A stretch of 64,000 nt of DNA, taken from contig JANQLM010000045.1 of NCBI GenBank assembly GCA_028280635.1, forward strand, positions 38,314 through 102,313, read 5' to 3'. The notes beneath the pieces are model-generated. The model saw only the letters and a list, made by a program, of their open reading frames with translations, searched no databases and was not told the DNA's origin. Shown here in pieces: positions 1 through 8,325 of this stretch. The translations under genes were made by a program, and so were the position numbers. This DNA comes from Halieaceae bacterium. Lineage in GTDB: Bacteria; Pseudomonadota; Gammaproteobacteria; Pseudomonadales; Halieaceae. Position 1 is the first letter of the stretch. Each line of letters begins with the position of its first letter.

Positions 1-153
1 GCACTGAAGGTGCAGACCAACGCCATGAGCACCCAGATCTCGGGCGACTATGACAGCGTGTTCAGCGCCATCCAGGCAGTACTGGCGCATAGCGTGGAGC
101 GATTCGGTCGCCAGGTACTGGTGTGTAAGTTCATTGCGGACGATTTGCTATAG
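1..153 (+). CDS. C-terminal fragment of a YkoF-like thiamine/HMP-binding family protein (5' end outside window)
   Basis: The reading frame is open from the first base to a TAG at 151-153 and gives 50 residues. They contain the motif TNAMSTQISGDYD followed by a helix (VFSAIQAVLAHSVERFG) and a final strand, VLVCKFIADDLL. The NAMST...G.YD pattern followed by a short alpha-beta end resembles the thiamine/hydroxymethylpyrimidine-binding YkoF and MTH1187 families of small ferredoxin-like proteins. The start and most of the protein lie outside the window, so family membership rests on this tail alone. It runs towards the oppositely oriented oxygenase gene and ends 12 bases before it. Confidence 0.5.
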   Translation, partial: ALKVQTNAMSTQISGDYDSVFSAIQAVLAHSVERFGRQVLVCKFIADDLL

Positions 154-165
154 GCTCTTGTAGGC

Positions 166-1107
166 TCAGGCGCCGATATTGGCTATCCGAAAGTCGTTGA
201 TCTGTATCTCCGCACCCATATCAGAGTAGTCGCCGGCCGCGCGCCCTGCCCTGAACTCACCCCAGTTAATTGATCGATAGTGCGGCGATCCACCGCGCAG
301 GGCACTCTCCAGGGGGGCATAGTCCGTCTCGTAAGTCGGGTTGAGAAAGAATGGCGCGCTGTAGCGCGGCTGGTCAGCACTGGCGCGCACGCGGTGCAGC
401 GGTGCCCGATATCGATCGTTGGACCATACCTGGACGATATCTCCGATATTGATGATCAGCGCACCGGGCTGCGCCCGGACCGTGTGCCAACCCTCGTCGC
501 CCAAGAACTCCAGCCCAGGCTGCGCGTCGGGCAGCAACACGGTGAGAGCCCCCGCGTCGGTGTGGTGGCTGATCCCCAGATGCTGTCCCGGCTCAGGACA
601 GGGCGGGTAATAGTTAAGTCGCAGAAAACTCGAGTGGCCGTCGCTGAAACCGCGTTCCAGCGTACCACGAGCGACGCCCAGGCACTCACCGATATCGGCA
701 AGCAGCTCTAGTGCCAGAGATTCACCGGCGGCGTAGAAGGCCTCAACGGTCTTTTTGAAGCCGGCGAGCTGTAACGGCCAGGGTGTGGAAGCGCCGGCGA
801 AAGGCCCGTCGGCGGACGCCGGCCCCACATCGAAAATCTGTTTCCAGTCCCTCACGTTTTTGGTCAGTTCCCGGTCGTAGAAACCCCAGGGATTGTCCTC
901 AGAGCGTTGTAAGCTCAACTTGTCCTGATGAGAAAGCGCAAAAAACGATTGCATCGCGAACAGACATTCCCGGCACAGGGTTTCGCTCAGTCCGTGGTTC
1001 GTCAGTTGGAAACAACCCCAGGTCTCACAAGCGAAATCCAGGGCATCGAGCCAGCTCGGCTGGCCCCGCTGTGAGAAGTCAATAATAGGTACCGACTGCA
1101 GTGGCAT
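166..1107 (-). CDS. 2-oxoglutarate/Fe(II)-dependent oxygenase, isopenicillin N synthase-like
   Basis: This is a 313-residue protein with the two-part layout of the isopenicillin N synthase/gibberellin oxidase family: an N-terminal DIOX_N region beginning VPIIDFS and a C-terminal double-stranded beta-helix. The iron ligands are visible as HTDAG (His-x-Asp) near residue 180 and the distal His in APLHRVRAS. The RYSAPFF segment supplies the 2-oxoglutarate-binding Arg-x-Ser. Such cytosolic enzymes hydroxylate or oxidise small molecules; the substrate here is unknown. I chose the ATG at 1107 rather than the in-frame GTG at 1122 because it starts directly before the conserved PLQSVPIIDF and has a GGA-containing site upstream. 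It is divergent from the lactate dehydrogenase gene. Confidence 0.85.
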   Translation of the reverse strand: MPLQSVPIIDFSQRGQPSWLDALDFACETWGCFQLTNHGLSETLCRECLFAMQSFFALSHQDKLSLQRSEDNPWGFYDRELTKNVRDWKQIFDVGPASADGPFAGASTPWPLQLAGFKKTVEAFYAAGESLALELLADIGECLGVARGTLERGFSDGHSSFLRLNYYPPCPEPGQHLGISHHTDAGALTVLLPDAQPGLEFLGDEGWHTVRAQPGALIINIGDIVQVWSNDRYRAPLHRVRASADQPRYSAPFFLNPTYETDYAPLESALRGGSPHYRSINWGEFRAGRAAGDYSDMGAEIQINDFRIANIGA

Positions 1108-1351
1108 AGCACATTCCAGCACGAGGCAGGTAACAGTTTGATAAACAGCTTATCGCGCTTTGACGCCTGCCCCAACAGCGGCTGGGGTCACGGGAAGAGA
1201 GACAGCGGGCGCCGCCCACAGTTACCCTACCGGCATGACCTGAGCGACACTACGCCGAGAGGTTGCGTCCGAGTATGCCGTTGCTCTTGTCTTATTCCCT
1301 TCTCTTTGACGCACTAAACTGCTCGCAGGCATCCAGTGAGGCTTTATAACC

Positions 1352-2293
1352 ATGCTGCAAAAACGGACGATTGGGATCATTGGCACCGGCCAGGTGGGTA
1401 TGGCGGCAGCCTATGCCTTGTTTCAGCAGCGAATTGCCAACGAGTTGATTCTTATCGATATCGACGACCAACGCGCTGAAGGGGAGGCAATGGACCTAAT
1501 GCATGCACAGGGCTACGTCGGACGGCGCCGCGTCTGGGCGGGTGACTACGCTGACCTGGCAAATGCACAGACGGTGATAGTAACGGCGGGCGTCGGCCAG
1601 AAACCGGGCGAAGACCGCTTGTCGCTGCTGAATCGAAACGCCGCCGTCTTCAAACAGATCGCCGGAAAACTGGATCGCCATGCACCCAACGCAATCCTGC
1701 TGATCGCCTCCAATCCCGTCGATATTCTTACCTACGTGATGCAAGAACTGTCGGCGAGGCCAGATGAGAAGATCATTGGCACCGGCACCATGCTCGACAC
1801 AACGCGGTTGCGAACACTGCTGGCTCAGCACTACGAGGTCGACCCCCGCTCCGTTCATGCCCTGATCCTGGGCGAGCACGGCGACACAGAAATTGCTGCC
1901 TGGAGCCGTGCCAATATCGGTGGCACACCGATTCGCCACCACACCATTCTCGGCAAGCCCTACGATCCAGGTTTTCTCGATGAGGTGCTGGGCCAGGTCC
2001 GCAGCGCGGCCTACGAGATTATCAATCGCAAGGGCTATACCAACTGGGCCATCGGGCTTGTGCTGGCACACCTGATCCGTACCATCCAGGAAGACCAGGG
2101 CAGTGTGCTACCGATCAGTGTCCGGCTGCACGGCGAGTACGGTATCGAGGAGATCTGCCTGAGCATCCCCGTCGCCGTCGGTATCCACGGGGCCGGCGAA
2201 CGCATGCCATTGCCGTTGGACGATGATGAGATGGAAGCCCTACAGGCCTCCGCGGAGGCCCTCAAGCGGGTCTTGCGATCACTGTCGTTCTGA
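1352..2293 (+). CDS. ldh: L-lactate dehydrogenase
   Basis: This 313-residue NAD-dependent LDH/MDH-family enzyme interconverts pyruvate and L-lactate. The Rossmann motif is GIIGTGQVG (residues 7-15) and the NAD-selecting Asp is in LILIDID. The substrate-specificity loop reads GVGQKPGEDR: the Gln at the position equivalent to LDH residue 102 favours lactate over malate dehydrogenase, which has Arg there. The catalytic motif LGEHGDTE carries the proton-relay His. NPVDILTYV and the final segment are typical. The start ATG follows GTGAGG at a normal distance. The gene stands alone between a divergent oxygenase and a convergent small gene. Confidence 0.93.
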   Translation: MLQKRTIGIIGTGQVGMAAAYALFQQRIANELILIDIDDQRAEGEAMDLMHAQGYVGRRRVWAGDYADLANAQTVIVTAGVGQKPGEDRLSLLNRNAAVFKQIAGKLDRHAPNAILLIASNPVDILTYVMQELSARPDEKIIGTGTMLDTTRLRTLLAQHYEVDPRSVHALILGEHGDTEIAAWSRANIGGTPIRHHTILGKPYDPGFLDEVLGQVRSAAYEIINRKGYTNWAIGLVLAHLIRTIQEDQGSVLPISVRLHGEYGIEEICLSIPVAVGIHGAGERMPLPLDDDEMEALQASAEALKRVLRSLSF

Positions 2294-2397
2294 AGAAAGA
2301 ACCGTCCACACCAGACCCAGGTGGGCAGTAACAAGCGTCGACTGCCGGTTGCTCTGTATCTACCTGGCGAGAAACTGCGTGAAGTCTTTGGGCTCTG

Positions 2398-2598
2398 TCA
2401 CTGTAATGCTCGGAGTTGCTCATCGATCTTGGCAATTTCCTCGAGAGTTACCCGCTCGATCTCCTCCAGGGTCTCGCGGTTTTCAAGCTGCAAGGCGCGC
2501 TCCTCCGAATCTTGGTCCAGACCGCGTCGATAATCCGCCCTGATCGCATCAACACGATCCATCAACTCTTTGCGTTTCTTGACAAGCTTTTCCTTCAT
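2398..2598 (-). CDS. Small coiled-coil protein resembling the DksA/TraR coiled-coil, without zinc finger
   Basis: This is a 66-residue, highly charged, almost wholly helical protein. The stretch with DSEERALQLENRETLEEI followed by a second helix ending AKIDEQLRAL resembles the coiled-coil hairpin of DksA/TraR/YbiI proteins (compare the family pattern D.A....E.E..LE.I....L..I...L). It stops exactly where the Cys4 zinc finger would begin, so no metal site exists. A strong GGAGG lies five bases before the ATG, which argues for a real gene. Role unknown; binding in the RNA polymerase secondary channel is only a possibility. It is convergent with ldh. Confidence 0.6.
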   Translation of the reverse strand: MKEKLVKKRKELMDRVDAIRADYRRGLDQDSEERALQLENRETLEEIERVTLEEIAKIDEQLRALQ

Positions 2599-2922
2599 TT
2601 AAGCCTCCAGGTTGATGCACAACTGTTCCGAAAACCAGCCGCGGTACATCCTCTTATCGCAGCCGCTTGTACACTGACCGGCCCAAACGGGAGCGAGATT
2701 TCGCCGTCTTCATGACAGCTTCGGCGCACGCCCAGATTGCGCTGGCGGACTTGAACGGAAACACAAGAAGTTATTATTTTTCAATAGGTTAGCGGGTAAT
2801 CACGGTGCACTCTGCAGCCAGTACCTGCACGGTTGCACCGGGCTCGATCACCGGCCATGCCATGCCACGCCAAATGCCGACTGGGACTCCCGGGAAGGGG
2901 CACGCCGGCGTCGCTGCAGACA
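2599..2922. other. Intergenic stretch of 324 bases
   Basis: This lies between the start of the DksA-like gene and the end of the glutathione transferase gene, both on the minus strand. It should hold the promoter of the small gene. An open minus-strand frame runs through its left part, ending TAA at 2789, and its last 30 or so residues (VGIWRGMAWPVIEPG and following) look protein-like, but I cannot place them in a family and the frame overlaps the transferase. I see no repeat, RNA gene or clear terminator. Confidence 0.3.
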
Positions 2923-3564
2923 TCACCCTGGCGCGGGGGCGGCCAGCCGAAAGTGGCGCGCATAGACGCTGGCGAGCGCGGGCCGCGCTGCCACAGCGTC
3001 GGCAATTGCGGACACCCGGGGCAAGTGCTCCTGACGCCAGGTCGCGGGCAGGTCCCACCGACTGAGGTGCGAAACGTAGAGGTCGGTCGCACAAAACGTG
3101 GAACCGAGCAGCCATGGACCTCGAATCTGCTTTTCCAGGACCTGCCACCGCTGACGCCACAGCTCGAGGCAGCGCTCGCGCAGGGCCTTCGCCGATGCGG
3201 CGTCAATAAACCGGTCCGGGTAATCAAGGATCTCGACCAGCGGATACAGCTCGGTGGCGAGGAAGGCCATCCATCGCAGAGCCCGGCGCCGAGCCGCCGT
3301 TCCCGGAGCGGGGAGTATTTCTGCTTCCCGATGAAGCTCATCCAGCGCCACTACGATAGCCAGGGTTTCCGTGACCCGCTCACCGCCGGGAAACTCCAGA
3401 GTCGGCATCTTGCAGTGGGGATTCACGGACGCGTAACCCCCTGCACGATGCTCGTTGTTCCGGGCGTCAAGGTCGCGGGTTTCGAATGGGACGCCAAGTT
3501 CCGCGCACACCGCTTCAACAATACCCGCGCCGGTCCCGGGCGCCCCATAGATTAGATAAGACAC
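2923..3564 (-). CDS. Glutathione S-transferase family protein
   Basis: This 213-residue protein has the usual GST size. The N-terminal thioredoxin-like domain starts LIYGAPGTGAG, continues with NPHCKMPTLEFPGG (the cis-Pro motif KMPTL) and then VTETLAIVVAL, where the Glu-Thr corresponds to the E-S glutathione gamma-glutamyl contact. The C-terminal all-helical domain holds the family's FCATDLYVSHLSRW (N-capping Asp). It is cytosolic and conjugates or reduces with glutathione; the substrate is unknown. The likely start is GTG at 3564, preceded by AAGGAG. Its 5' end is about 150 bases from the thrS remnant that begins on the other strand. Confidence 0.85.
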   Translation of the reverse strand: MSYLIYGAPGTGAGIVEAVCAELGVPFETRDLDARNNEHRAGGYASVNPHCKMPTLEFPGGERVTETLAIVVALDELHREAEILPAPGTAARRRALRWMAFLATELYPLVEILDYPDRFIDAASAKALRERCLELWRQRWQVLEKQIRGPWLLGSTFCATDLYVSHLSRWDLPATWRQEHLPRVSAIADAVAARPALASVYARHFRLAAPAPG

Positions 3565-3714
3565 TGTCTACAAATCTCCTTCTGCCGTGAGCACGAGAAC
3601 ACCGCGCTGCGGCATCCAGATATCTTCTCATGCTGGCACCACGTGGTGATACACCACTGCGCTTTTGTTGCCACGCAGCCTTTCGTTGGGGACGCCACTG
3701 AACATAGATTTAGC

Positions 3715-4587
3715 ATGCTTCAAGTTACACTGCCTGACGGCTCTTCACGCCAAGTCTAGCAACCCATCACTGTTCAGGATCTTGCCGCGGATATCGGTGA
3801 GGATTACAAGGTCGAGATCATCGAAGACATTATTGCCGAGGGTGAAAAAGTCTCGGTCTACCGACCAGGCGACTGGTTTGAAGCTTTCCGTGGTCCGTAC
3901 CTGCCCAGTACCGGGAAGCCCCCCAAGGCCTTCAAGTTGATGAAACTTGCCGGAGCCTATTGGCGGGGCAACTCAGACAATGAAATGTTGCAGCGTATCT
4001 ACAGCATCACCTGGAGGAGGCGGAAAAGCGCGATCACCGCAAGCTGGGTCGCAAGCTTCAGTTTTTCAACTTCAGTGATGAGGCACCGAGGGCAGTCTTC
4101 TGGCACCGGAAGGGTTGGACCCTGTTCCTGCAGTTCCTGGCCTACATGCGCAAGCACCAGGGAGACGCCGGCTACGTAGAGGTCAACACCCCGGATACCG
4201 TGGACCGCAGCGTGGGGGGACACCTCCAAGCACTGGTTCAACTACGGCGAGAACACGTTCTCTACAGAGGCGGAAGACGGCAGTGTGTACGCGCTGGAGG
4301 TTGTGGGCCTGGATTGTGTCTTGTACCCCGGGGAGGGTGCTTTCTACGGTCCCAAGCTGGAACTTGTGCTGCGCGGCGCGATTGGCCGCGACTGGCAGTG
4401 CGACATGCTGCAGGCGGTGCCCTACCTGTTGGTGTTAGGCGACAGGGAGATTGCAAACAACGAGATTGCCGTGCACACCCAGAGCGGTGACGACCTGGGC
4501 ACCATGTCTATCGATGACTTAATTGCCCGCCTCCAACAGGGAATCGAAACGCGCCCTGGCGAAGCGGTGACCTCCAGGGTGGCGTGA
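3715..4587 (+). pseudogene. Decayed second threonyl-tRNA synthetase (ThrS2 remnant)
   Basis: Read piecewise, this stretch is a thrS with its core removed. A TGS start (MLQVTLPDGS) meets an in-frame TAG after 13 codons. It then jumps to the editing-domain end (YKVEIIED... [18 protein letters not shown]), shifts frame, and resumes with [24 protein letters not shown] and GYVEVNTPD. It shifts again into HWFNYGEN and EDGSVYALE, then jumps to [15 protein letters not shown] and finally [12 protein letters not shown] through SGDDLGT. Aligned to the intact thrS at 28406-30319, the zinc and ATP sites and most of the anticodon domain are missing. Amino-acid divergence from that copy argues for an old paralogue and not a fresh duplication. 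It lies beside zinc-sparing paralogue genes. Confidence 0.9.
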
Positions 4588-4617
4588 TGCCTTCAGGTTC
4601 GAACCCGCGATGGGGAA

Positions 4618-5079
4618 TCAGTTCATCGGGGGGATCCAGGTCAGTGACGAGTGGTGAAGAGAGATCAGCACCTTCCCATTGAGCTTGTGATAAGCAAAGG
4701 TGTAGTCGGCGCGTGTCGCGTCACCCTGCTCATTGACGAAGGTGTAGTGGCCCATGTCCTTGTAGCCCATACCACCCGCTTTCAGGATGGGACCAACAGC
4801 GCTCTGGAAGTCCACGCGCTTCCATCCATTGGATAAAAAGCCGCCGTCGTGCGGGTAGTCCGGGTTGCCACCAATGAAATAGGAGCGCGCACCCGCTTCG
4901 TCCAGCCGAATTTCATCAGCCAACGTCGGTTTGAACAACAGCGGCTCGTCCGGCGATCCGAAGTCATACAAGCCAAGCAGCGTTTCAACGTCTTGATCCA
5001 CGACGGCCTTGGCCCACGCACGTTGCGCGTTGACCACTTCGGCCTTCGTCATCTGTTCGAACTTTCTGGTAGAAACCAC
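4618..5079 (-). CDS. NTF2-like (SnoaL/CaMKII-association-type) protein
   Basis: The protein is 153 residues from a GTG start at 5079, chosen because GGAGG lies exactly seven bases upstream. A longer frame reaching 5169 has no such site and runs into the neighbouring gene. The helix AEVVNAQRAWAKAVVDQDVETLLGLYD followed by beta strands ending VLISLHHSSLTW is the NTF2-like cone fold, close to the CaMKII-association/DUF4440 type. No signal peptide. Function unknown; such folds bind small ligands or form dimers. It lies 86 bases downstream of hisI on the same strand, so the two are probably co-transcribed from the palindrome-bearing promoter region near 5.7 kb. Confidence 0.7.
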   Translation of the reverse strand: MVSTRKFEQMTKAEVVNAQRAWAKAVVDQDVETLLGLYDFGSPDEPLLFKPTLADEIRLDEAGARSYFIGGNPDYPHDGGFLSNGWKRVDFQSAVGPILKAGGMGYKDMGHYTFVNEQGDATRADYTFAYHKLNGKVLISLHHSSLTWIPPMN

Positions 5080-5165
5080 GATAAAGCCTCCGTATCGAGC
5101 CGATAGCCTGGAGTACGCCTGGCTGCTTAAGTGTTTCGAGAGATGGCGGAGCTCAGGCCCACCAT

Positions 5166-5669
5166 TCAAAGCTGGGTCGGATTGGGTGCGTCACCGTAGA
5201 CATCCTTCGGATCAAAAGCTTTCTGCGATTCCTTGAATACAAGTCGGGCGGTCTCGCCAGACGTATCGCTAAGGTCAACAGACCGGTAAAAGCAGGACCG
5301 ATATCCCACGTGACAACTGGCGCCTGAACCGGCAACCCTGACACGCAGCCAGACAGCGTCCTGGTCGTCGTCTACGCGTAGTTCTACCACCTCCTGGGTG
5401 AGACCACTGGTCGCGCCCTTGCGCCAGAGACACTGCCGGCTGCGGCTCCAGTAGTGGGCCTGGCCGGTGACAATCGTCTCCGCAAGCGCATCGTCATTCA
5501 TATAGCCCAGCATCAGGACTTCACCCGTCTCTGCGGCGGTCGTGATGCAGGGAATCAGTCCATCAATATCGAACCTGGGGGCCAGCGCATGACCTTCTTC
5601 GACTTGCTCGATCGACTCGCGCGCAGCAAAGAGAGTTGAAGTCGTCTGGTCGCTAGTCTTGGCTTTCAT
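5166..5669 (-). CDS. hisI: Phosphoribosyl-AMP cyclohydrolase paralogue (HisI2 type)
   Basis: This 167-residue protein carries the HisI signature: [31 protein letters not shown] and [14 protein letters not shown]. HisI opens the ring of phosphoribosyl-AMP in histidine synthesis and normally binds zinc through three cysteines and magnesium through an Asp cluster (family motif DCDxD). Here the motif reads VDDDQDA, so the first cysteine is replaced by Asp while the later two (SCHVG, RSCFY) remain. It is not in a his operon; it sits with other zinc-sparing paralogues and starts about 105 bases from a Zur-like palindrome. The ATG at 5669 has GGAG upstream. I infer a backup enzyme for zinc limitation. 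Confidence 0.88.
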   Translation of the reverse strand: MKAKTSDQTTSTLFAARESIEQVEEGHALAPRFDIDGLIPCITTAAETGEVLMLGYMNDDALAETIVTGQAHYWSRSRQCLWRKGATSGLTQEVVELRVDDDQDAVWLRVRVAGSGASCHVGYRSCFYRSVDLSDTSGETARLVFKESQKAFDPKDVYGDAPNPTQL

Positions 5670-6016
5670 GCATATCGCTCCGGTTATTCTGGTGCTTGGC
5701 TACCTATCGATACTTGGCCCCTCTCAAAGCCCGCACCTCGGCTGCGCTTGGATTCCCGGCGGCAGTTGGCGCCAAAAACGTAACGTTATAACATTACGTT
5801 TTTGAGTCGCAAGAAAAATCATCCGCCCAACGCTCCCGTGGTTGCGGCCCCTGCCACGCACCTCTCCACGCCGTCGCAGGCAGCATGCGCCAACTGGACC
5901 GGCGCCTACGGGCTGGATCAGCCTAAACGCGCGGACGCGACATCACTGGTTTTGAGGTGCACCCATGATCGACCTGCCGGCCCAACTGCGCCGCCCCAGT
6001 TCAGAAGAGGCCCGAC
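5670..6016. other. Divergent promoter region of 347 bases
   Basis: This separates hisI (minus) from the Smr-like/cysS pair (plus). It contains the 30-base palindrome at 5774-5803. The part from 5804 to 6016 has only short open frames, for example a 21-codon frame at 5965 preceded by GAGG that runs into the Smr-like gene. None resembles a known protein, so it is either a long leader or decayed coding DNA. Confidence 0.4.
5774..5803. promoter_or_regulatory. Zur-like operator between hisI and the cysS operon
   Basis: This is a nearly perfect 30-base inverted repeat with only one mismatched pair. Its core GTAACGTTATAACATTAC resembles the TGTTATA...TATAACA half-sites of proteobacterial Zur operators (the 23-base enterobacterial form has a longer centre). 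It is AT-rich in otherwise GC-rich DNA and lies between two divergent transcription units that encode zinc-linked paralogues. The sequence similarity is visible; regulation by Zur is inferred. No zur gene is in the window. Confidence 0.6.
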
Positions 6017-6358
6017 ATGCCCCTGTATGACCCGGACAGCATTCGCGCGCTCGTTGGGGAACGTGCAGACGGTGACCACACGATCGATTTACGAGGAGCC
6101 GCCTTAAGCGACGCCCAGTCGACGATCTCCCAATTGCTGGAACGGGGGCGCTGGGGTGATGCGACTAGCGTCGTAATCCGCATCGACCCGGCCACCGCCA
6201 CCAGTGGAGAGACTCTCTTCCTGCCACTCGGCCGTCAGCTTCTAGAGGCGCGCAAGCGCGGTCTCCTCACTCGCTGCCACCCCCTGCCCGAAGCGGACGG
6301 TGGCGGATTCTACGTCGAGCTGCCGGGCCACCCCAGTAGCAGGGAGACGCCGCGATGA
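6017..6358 (+). CDS. Small protein with an Smr-like pattern, coupled to cysS
   Basis: This 113-residue protein's start follows GAAGAGG at good distance, and its stop overlaps the cysS start by four bases (ATGA), so translation is coupled. The layout [19 protein letters not shown], then [21 protein letters not shown] and a last strand GGGFYVEL is reminiscent of the Smr domain (D-L-H/R-G at the start, a helix, a central strand, a helix and a final V-x-L strand). The central HGKG-type motif is absent. Smr domains bind or cut nucleic acids, so nucleic-acid binding is a weak inference. No membrane segment or signal peptide. Confidence 0.55.
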   Translation: MPLYDPDSIRALVGERADGDHTIDLRGAALSDAQSTISQLLERGRWGDATSVVIRIDPATATSGETLFLPLGRQLLEARKRGLLTRCHPLPEADGGGFYVELPGHPSSRETPR

Positions 6359-7737
6359 CGCTGTGCCTGACCAACACCCTGACGCGAAAAAAGGAGCCGT
6401 TTACACCGGCCAACCCCGATCACGTGACGATGTATGTCTGCGGGCCGACGGTGTACAACTTTGCCCATATCGGCAACGCCAGACCCGCCGTGGTCTTCGA
6501 CGTTCTATATCGTCTCCTGAAGCGACGCTTCGACCGCGTCATCTACGCCCGCAATTTCACGGACGTGGATGACAAGATCAATGCCGCCGCGAAAGACGCG
6601 GGCCAGCCGATTTCGGTGGTGACTGAACGCTACATAGAGGCCTACCATGCCGACATGGCCGCGCTCGGCGTTCTGGCGCCGGACCTGGAGCCGCGGGTAA
6701 CAGAACATATTGCCGAAATCATCGGCATGATTGAGGAACTGATCACACGGCGCCATGCCTATGCAGCCGAGGGCCATGTCTTGTTTCACGTTCCTTCCTT
6801 CTCAGCGTATGGCGCTTTATCTGGCCGCAACCGTGACGAGATGATCGCTGGAGCCCGGGTAGAGGTGGCCCCATTCAAGCGGGACCCGGCGGACTTTGTG
6901 CTCTGGAAGCCTTCAACGCCGGACTTACCTGGCTGGGAGAGCCCCTGGGGCCGTGGTCGGCCGGGATGGCATATCGAATGTTCGGCCATGATCGAGCGGC
7001 ATCTGGGGACGTCCATCGACATCCACGGCGGTGGCCAGGATTTGGTGTTTCCGCATCACGAAAACGAGATCGCCCAGGGCACCTGTGCTCATGACGGCGA
7101 GCTGTATTGCCAACATTGGGTGCATAACGGCTTCGTCACGGTCGAGGGGAAAAAAATGTCGAAGTCCCTCGGCAACGTGCTGCTGGTTCGCGACCTGCTC
7201 AACGAGGCGCCGGGCGAGGCCATTCGCTTCGCGCTACTGGGCGCGCATTATCGCCAGCCCCTGGACTGGAGCACGGAGACGCTTGCTCAGACGAAACGCG
7301 GCCTCGATCGCCTCTACGGCGTGCTCCGCGATCTCGGTGATGTTCCTGACACCACTTACCCCGCCGCTCTGCTCGCTGAGTTTGAGGGGGCCCTTGAGGA
7401 CGACCTAAATCTCCCACGCGCTATCGCTGAGCTGTTTCAGCTGGCGAAGGCTGCCCGTCGTGCAACAAGCGTTGCGGATCGCTCCGCTCACAAGGCAGCC
7501 TTGCTAGATGCGGGCGGTTTGCTGGGCCTGCTGCAACAGGACCCGACAGCCTGGTTCGGACAATCCGCAGTAGACGACGGCGACACGGCGGAGATTCAGT
7601 GCCTAGTTGAGGCGCGGCTGGCCGCTCGAGCAGCAGGAGACTATGCCACCGCCGACCGGATTCGCGACGAACTGGCCACCCTCGGTGTCGCAGTTCAGGA
7701 TCGAACCGACGGCCCGGCTTGGCAGAAAATCGGCTAG
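6355..7737 (+). CDS. cysS: Cysteinyl-tRNA synthetase (probably a zinc-limitation paralogue, CysS2)
   Basis: This 460-residue class I synthetase charges tRNA-Cys. It has a HIGH-like motif (HIGNARP), KMSKS ([10 protein letters not shown]) and the CysRS hallmark [11 protein letters not shown]. The four zinc ligands known from the E. coli enzyme are all conserved: Cys in YVCGPTVY, Cys in IECSAM, and His and Glu in FPHHENE. It is therefore not zinc-free. Its place in a Zur-like regulated island next to hisI2, and not in a housekeeping context, suggests a second copy, but the other copy cannot be seen here. The 3' end meets hupE convergently, the two stop codons sharing a CTAG. Confidence 0.9.
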   Translation: MTLCLTNTLTRKKEPFTPANPDHVTMYVCGPTVYNFAHIGNARPAVVFDVLYRLLKRRFDRVIYARNFTDVDDKINAAAKDAGQPISVVTERYIEAYHADMAALGVLAPDLEPRVTEHIAEIIGMIEELITRRHAYAAEGHVLFHVPSFSAYGALSGRNRDEMIAGARVEVAPFKRDPADFVLWKPSTPDLPGWESPWGRGRPGWHIECSAMIERHLGTSIDIHGGGQDLVFPHHENEIAQGTCAHDGELYCQHWVHNGFVTVEGKKMSKSLGNVLLVRDLLNEAPGEAIRFALLGAHYRQPLDWSTETLAQTKRGLDRLYGVLRDLGDVPDTTYPAALLAEFEGALEDDLNLPRAIAELFQLAKAARRATSVADRSAHKAALLDAGGLLGLLQQDPTAWFGQSAVDDGDTAEIQCLVEARLAARAAGDYATADRIRDELATLGVAVQDRTDGPAWQKIG

Positions 7738-8324
7738 GCCTGCCAGGGCCTGGTCTCATACATCAGGATCATGGATATCCCGGCGGCAGCGCCGGAGACA
7801 AAGACATTCCAGTCCCGGTGGCTGACCCTGATCAGATTCAGGAATACGAAGGCGACAGCCACGACGACGGATACCACCAGCAACTGACCAAGCTCAATAC
7901 CCAAGTTGAAGCCCAGTAGCGGTATCAGGATAGAGGACTCGTCCATCAGCAACGCTCTGAAGTAGTTCGAGAAGCCCATTCCATGAATGAAACCGAAGAT
8001 CAACGCCATCAGATAGTTCCAACCCGGCTTTAACGACCTTCCGGCGCGCCCATCCCCAAACAAGTTGTGTATGGCCGTAAACAGAATCGTAGTTGGAATT
8101 AGGAATTCGATGTAGCTTGAAGGGATCGTCAGCGTGCCGACCGAGGTCAAGGCCAGAGTAACGCTGTGACCGATCGTAAATGCCGTCACCAAAATGACAA
8201 TGCTTCGCCATTGTTCGATCCTGTAAACCGCGCAAAGTGCGATCAGAAACAGGATGTGATCGAACCCCGCCAGATTAGAGATATGCTCAAAGCCCAGCTG
8301 CAAATAGAGGGGGAACGAGTGCAT
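7734..8324 (-). CDS. HupE/UreJ-like membrane protein, candidate metal transporter
   Basis: This 196-residue protein has six or so hydrophobic segments and the HupE/UreJ_2 motifs [22 protein letters not shown] and [10 protein letters not shown], with the acidic and His residues inside membrane helices that are thought to bind divalent metal, and a late NLGIELGQL. Family members carry nickel or cobalt, and some are suspected for other metals. Located in the inner membrane. It is the last gene of a tight three-gene unit (dipeptidase, DUF6702, this gene; gaps of three and one bases). The zinc context suggests zinc uptake, which is inference only. Confidence 0.85.
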   Translation of the reverse strand: MHSFPLYLQLGFEHISNLAGFDHILFLIALCAVYRIEQWRSIVILVTAFTIGHSVTLALTSVGTLTIPSSYIEFLIPTTILFTAIHNLFGDGRAGRSLKPGWNYLMALIFGFIHGMGFSNYFRALLMDESSILIPLLGFNLGIELGQLLVVSVVVAVAFVFLNLIRVSHRDWNVFVSGAAAGISMILMYETRPWQA

Positions 8325-8325
8325 A

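Noticed and set aside
1352..2293. Malate dehydrogenase
   Set aside because: The specificity loop has Gln (GVGQKPGE) where malate dehydrogenases have Arg.
3937..4587. Several short intact genes in the thrS-like stretch
   Set aside because: Each frame is a piece of a ThrRS that continues in another frame; all lack starts and complete domains, so a pseudogene explains them.
5804..6016. A further gene between the palindrome and the Smr-like gene
   Set aside because: Frames are short, interrupted by stops and match no family that I recognise.
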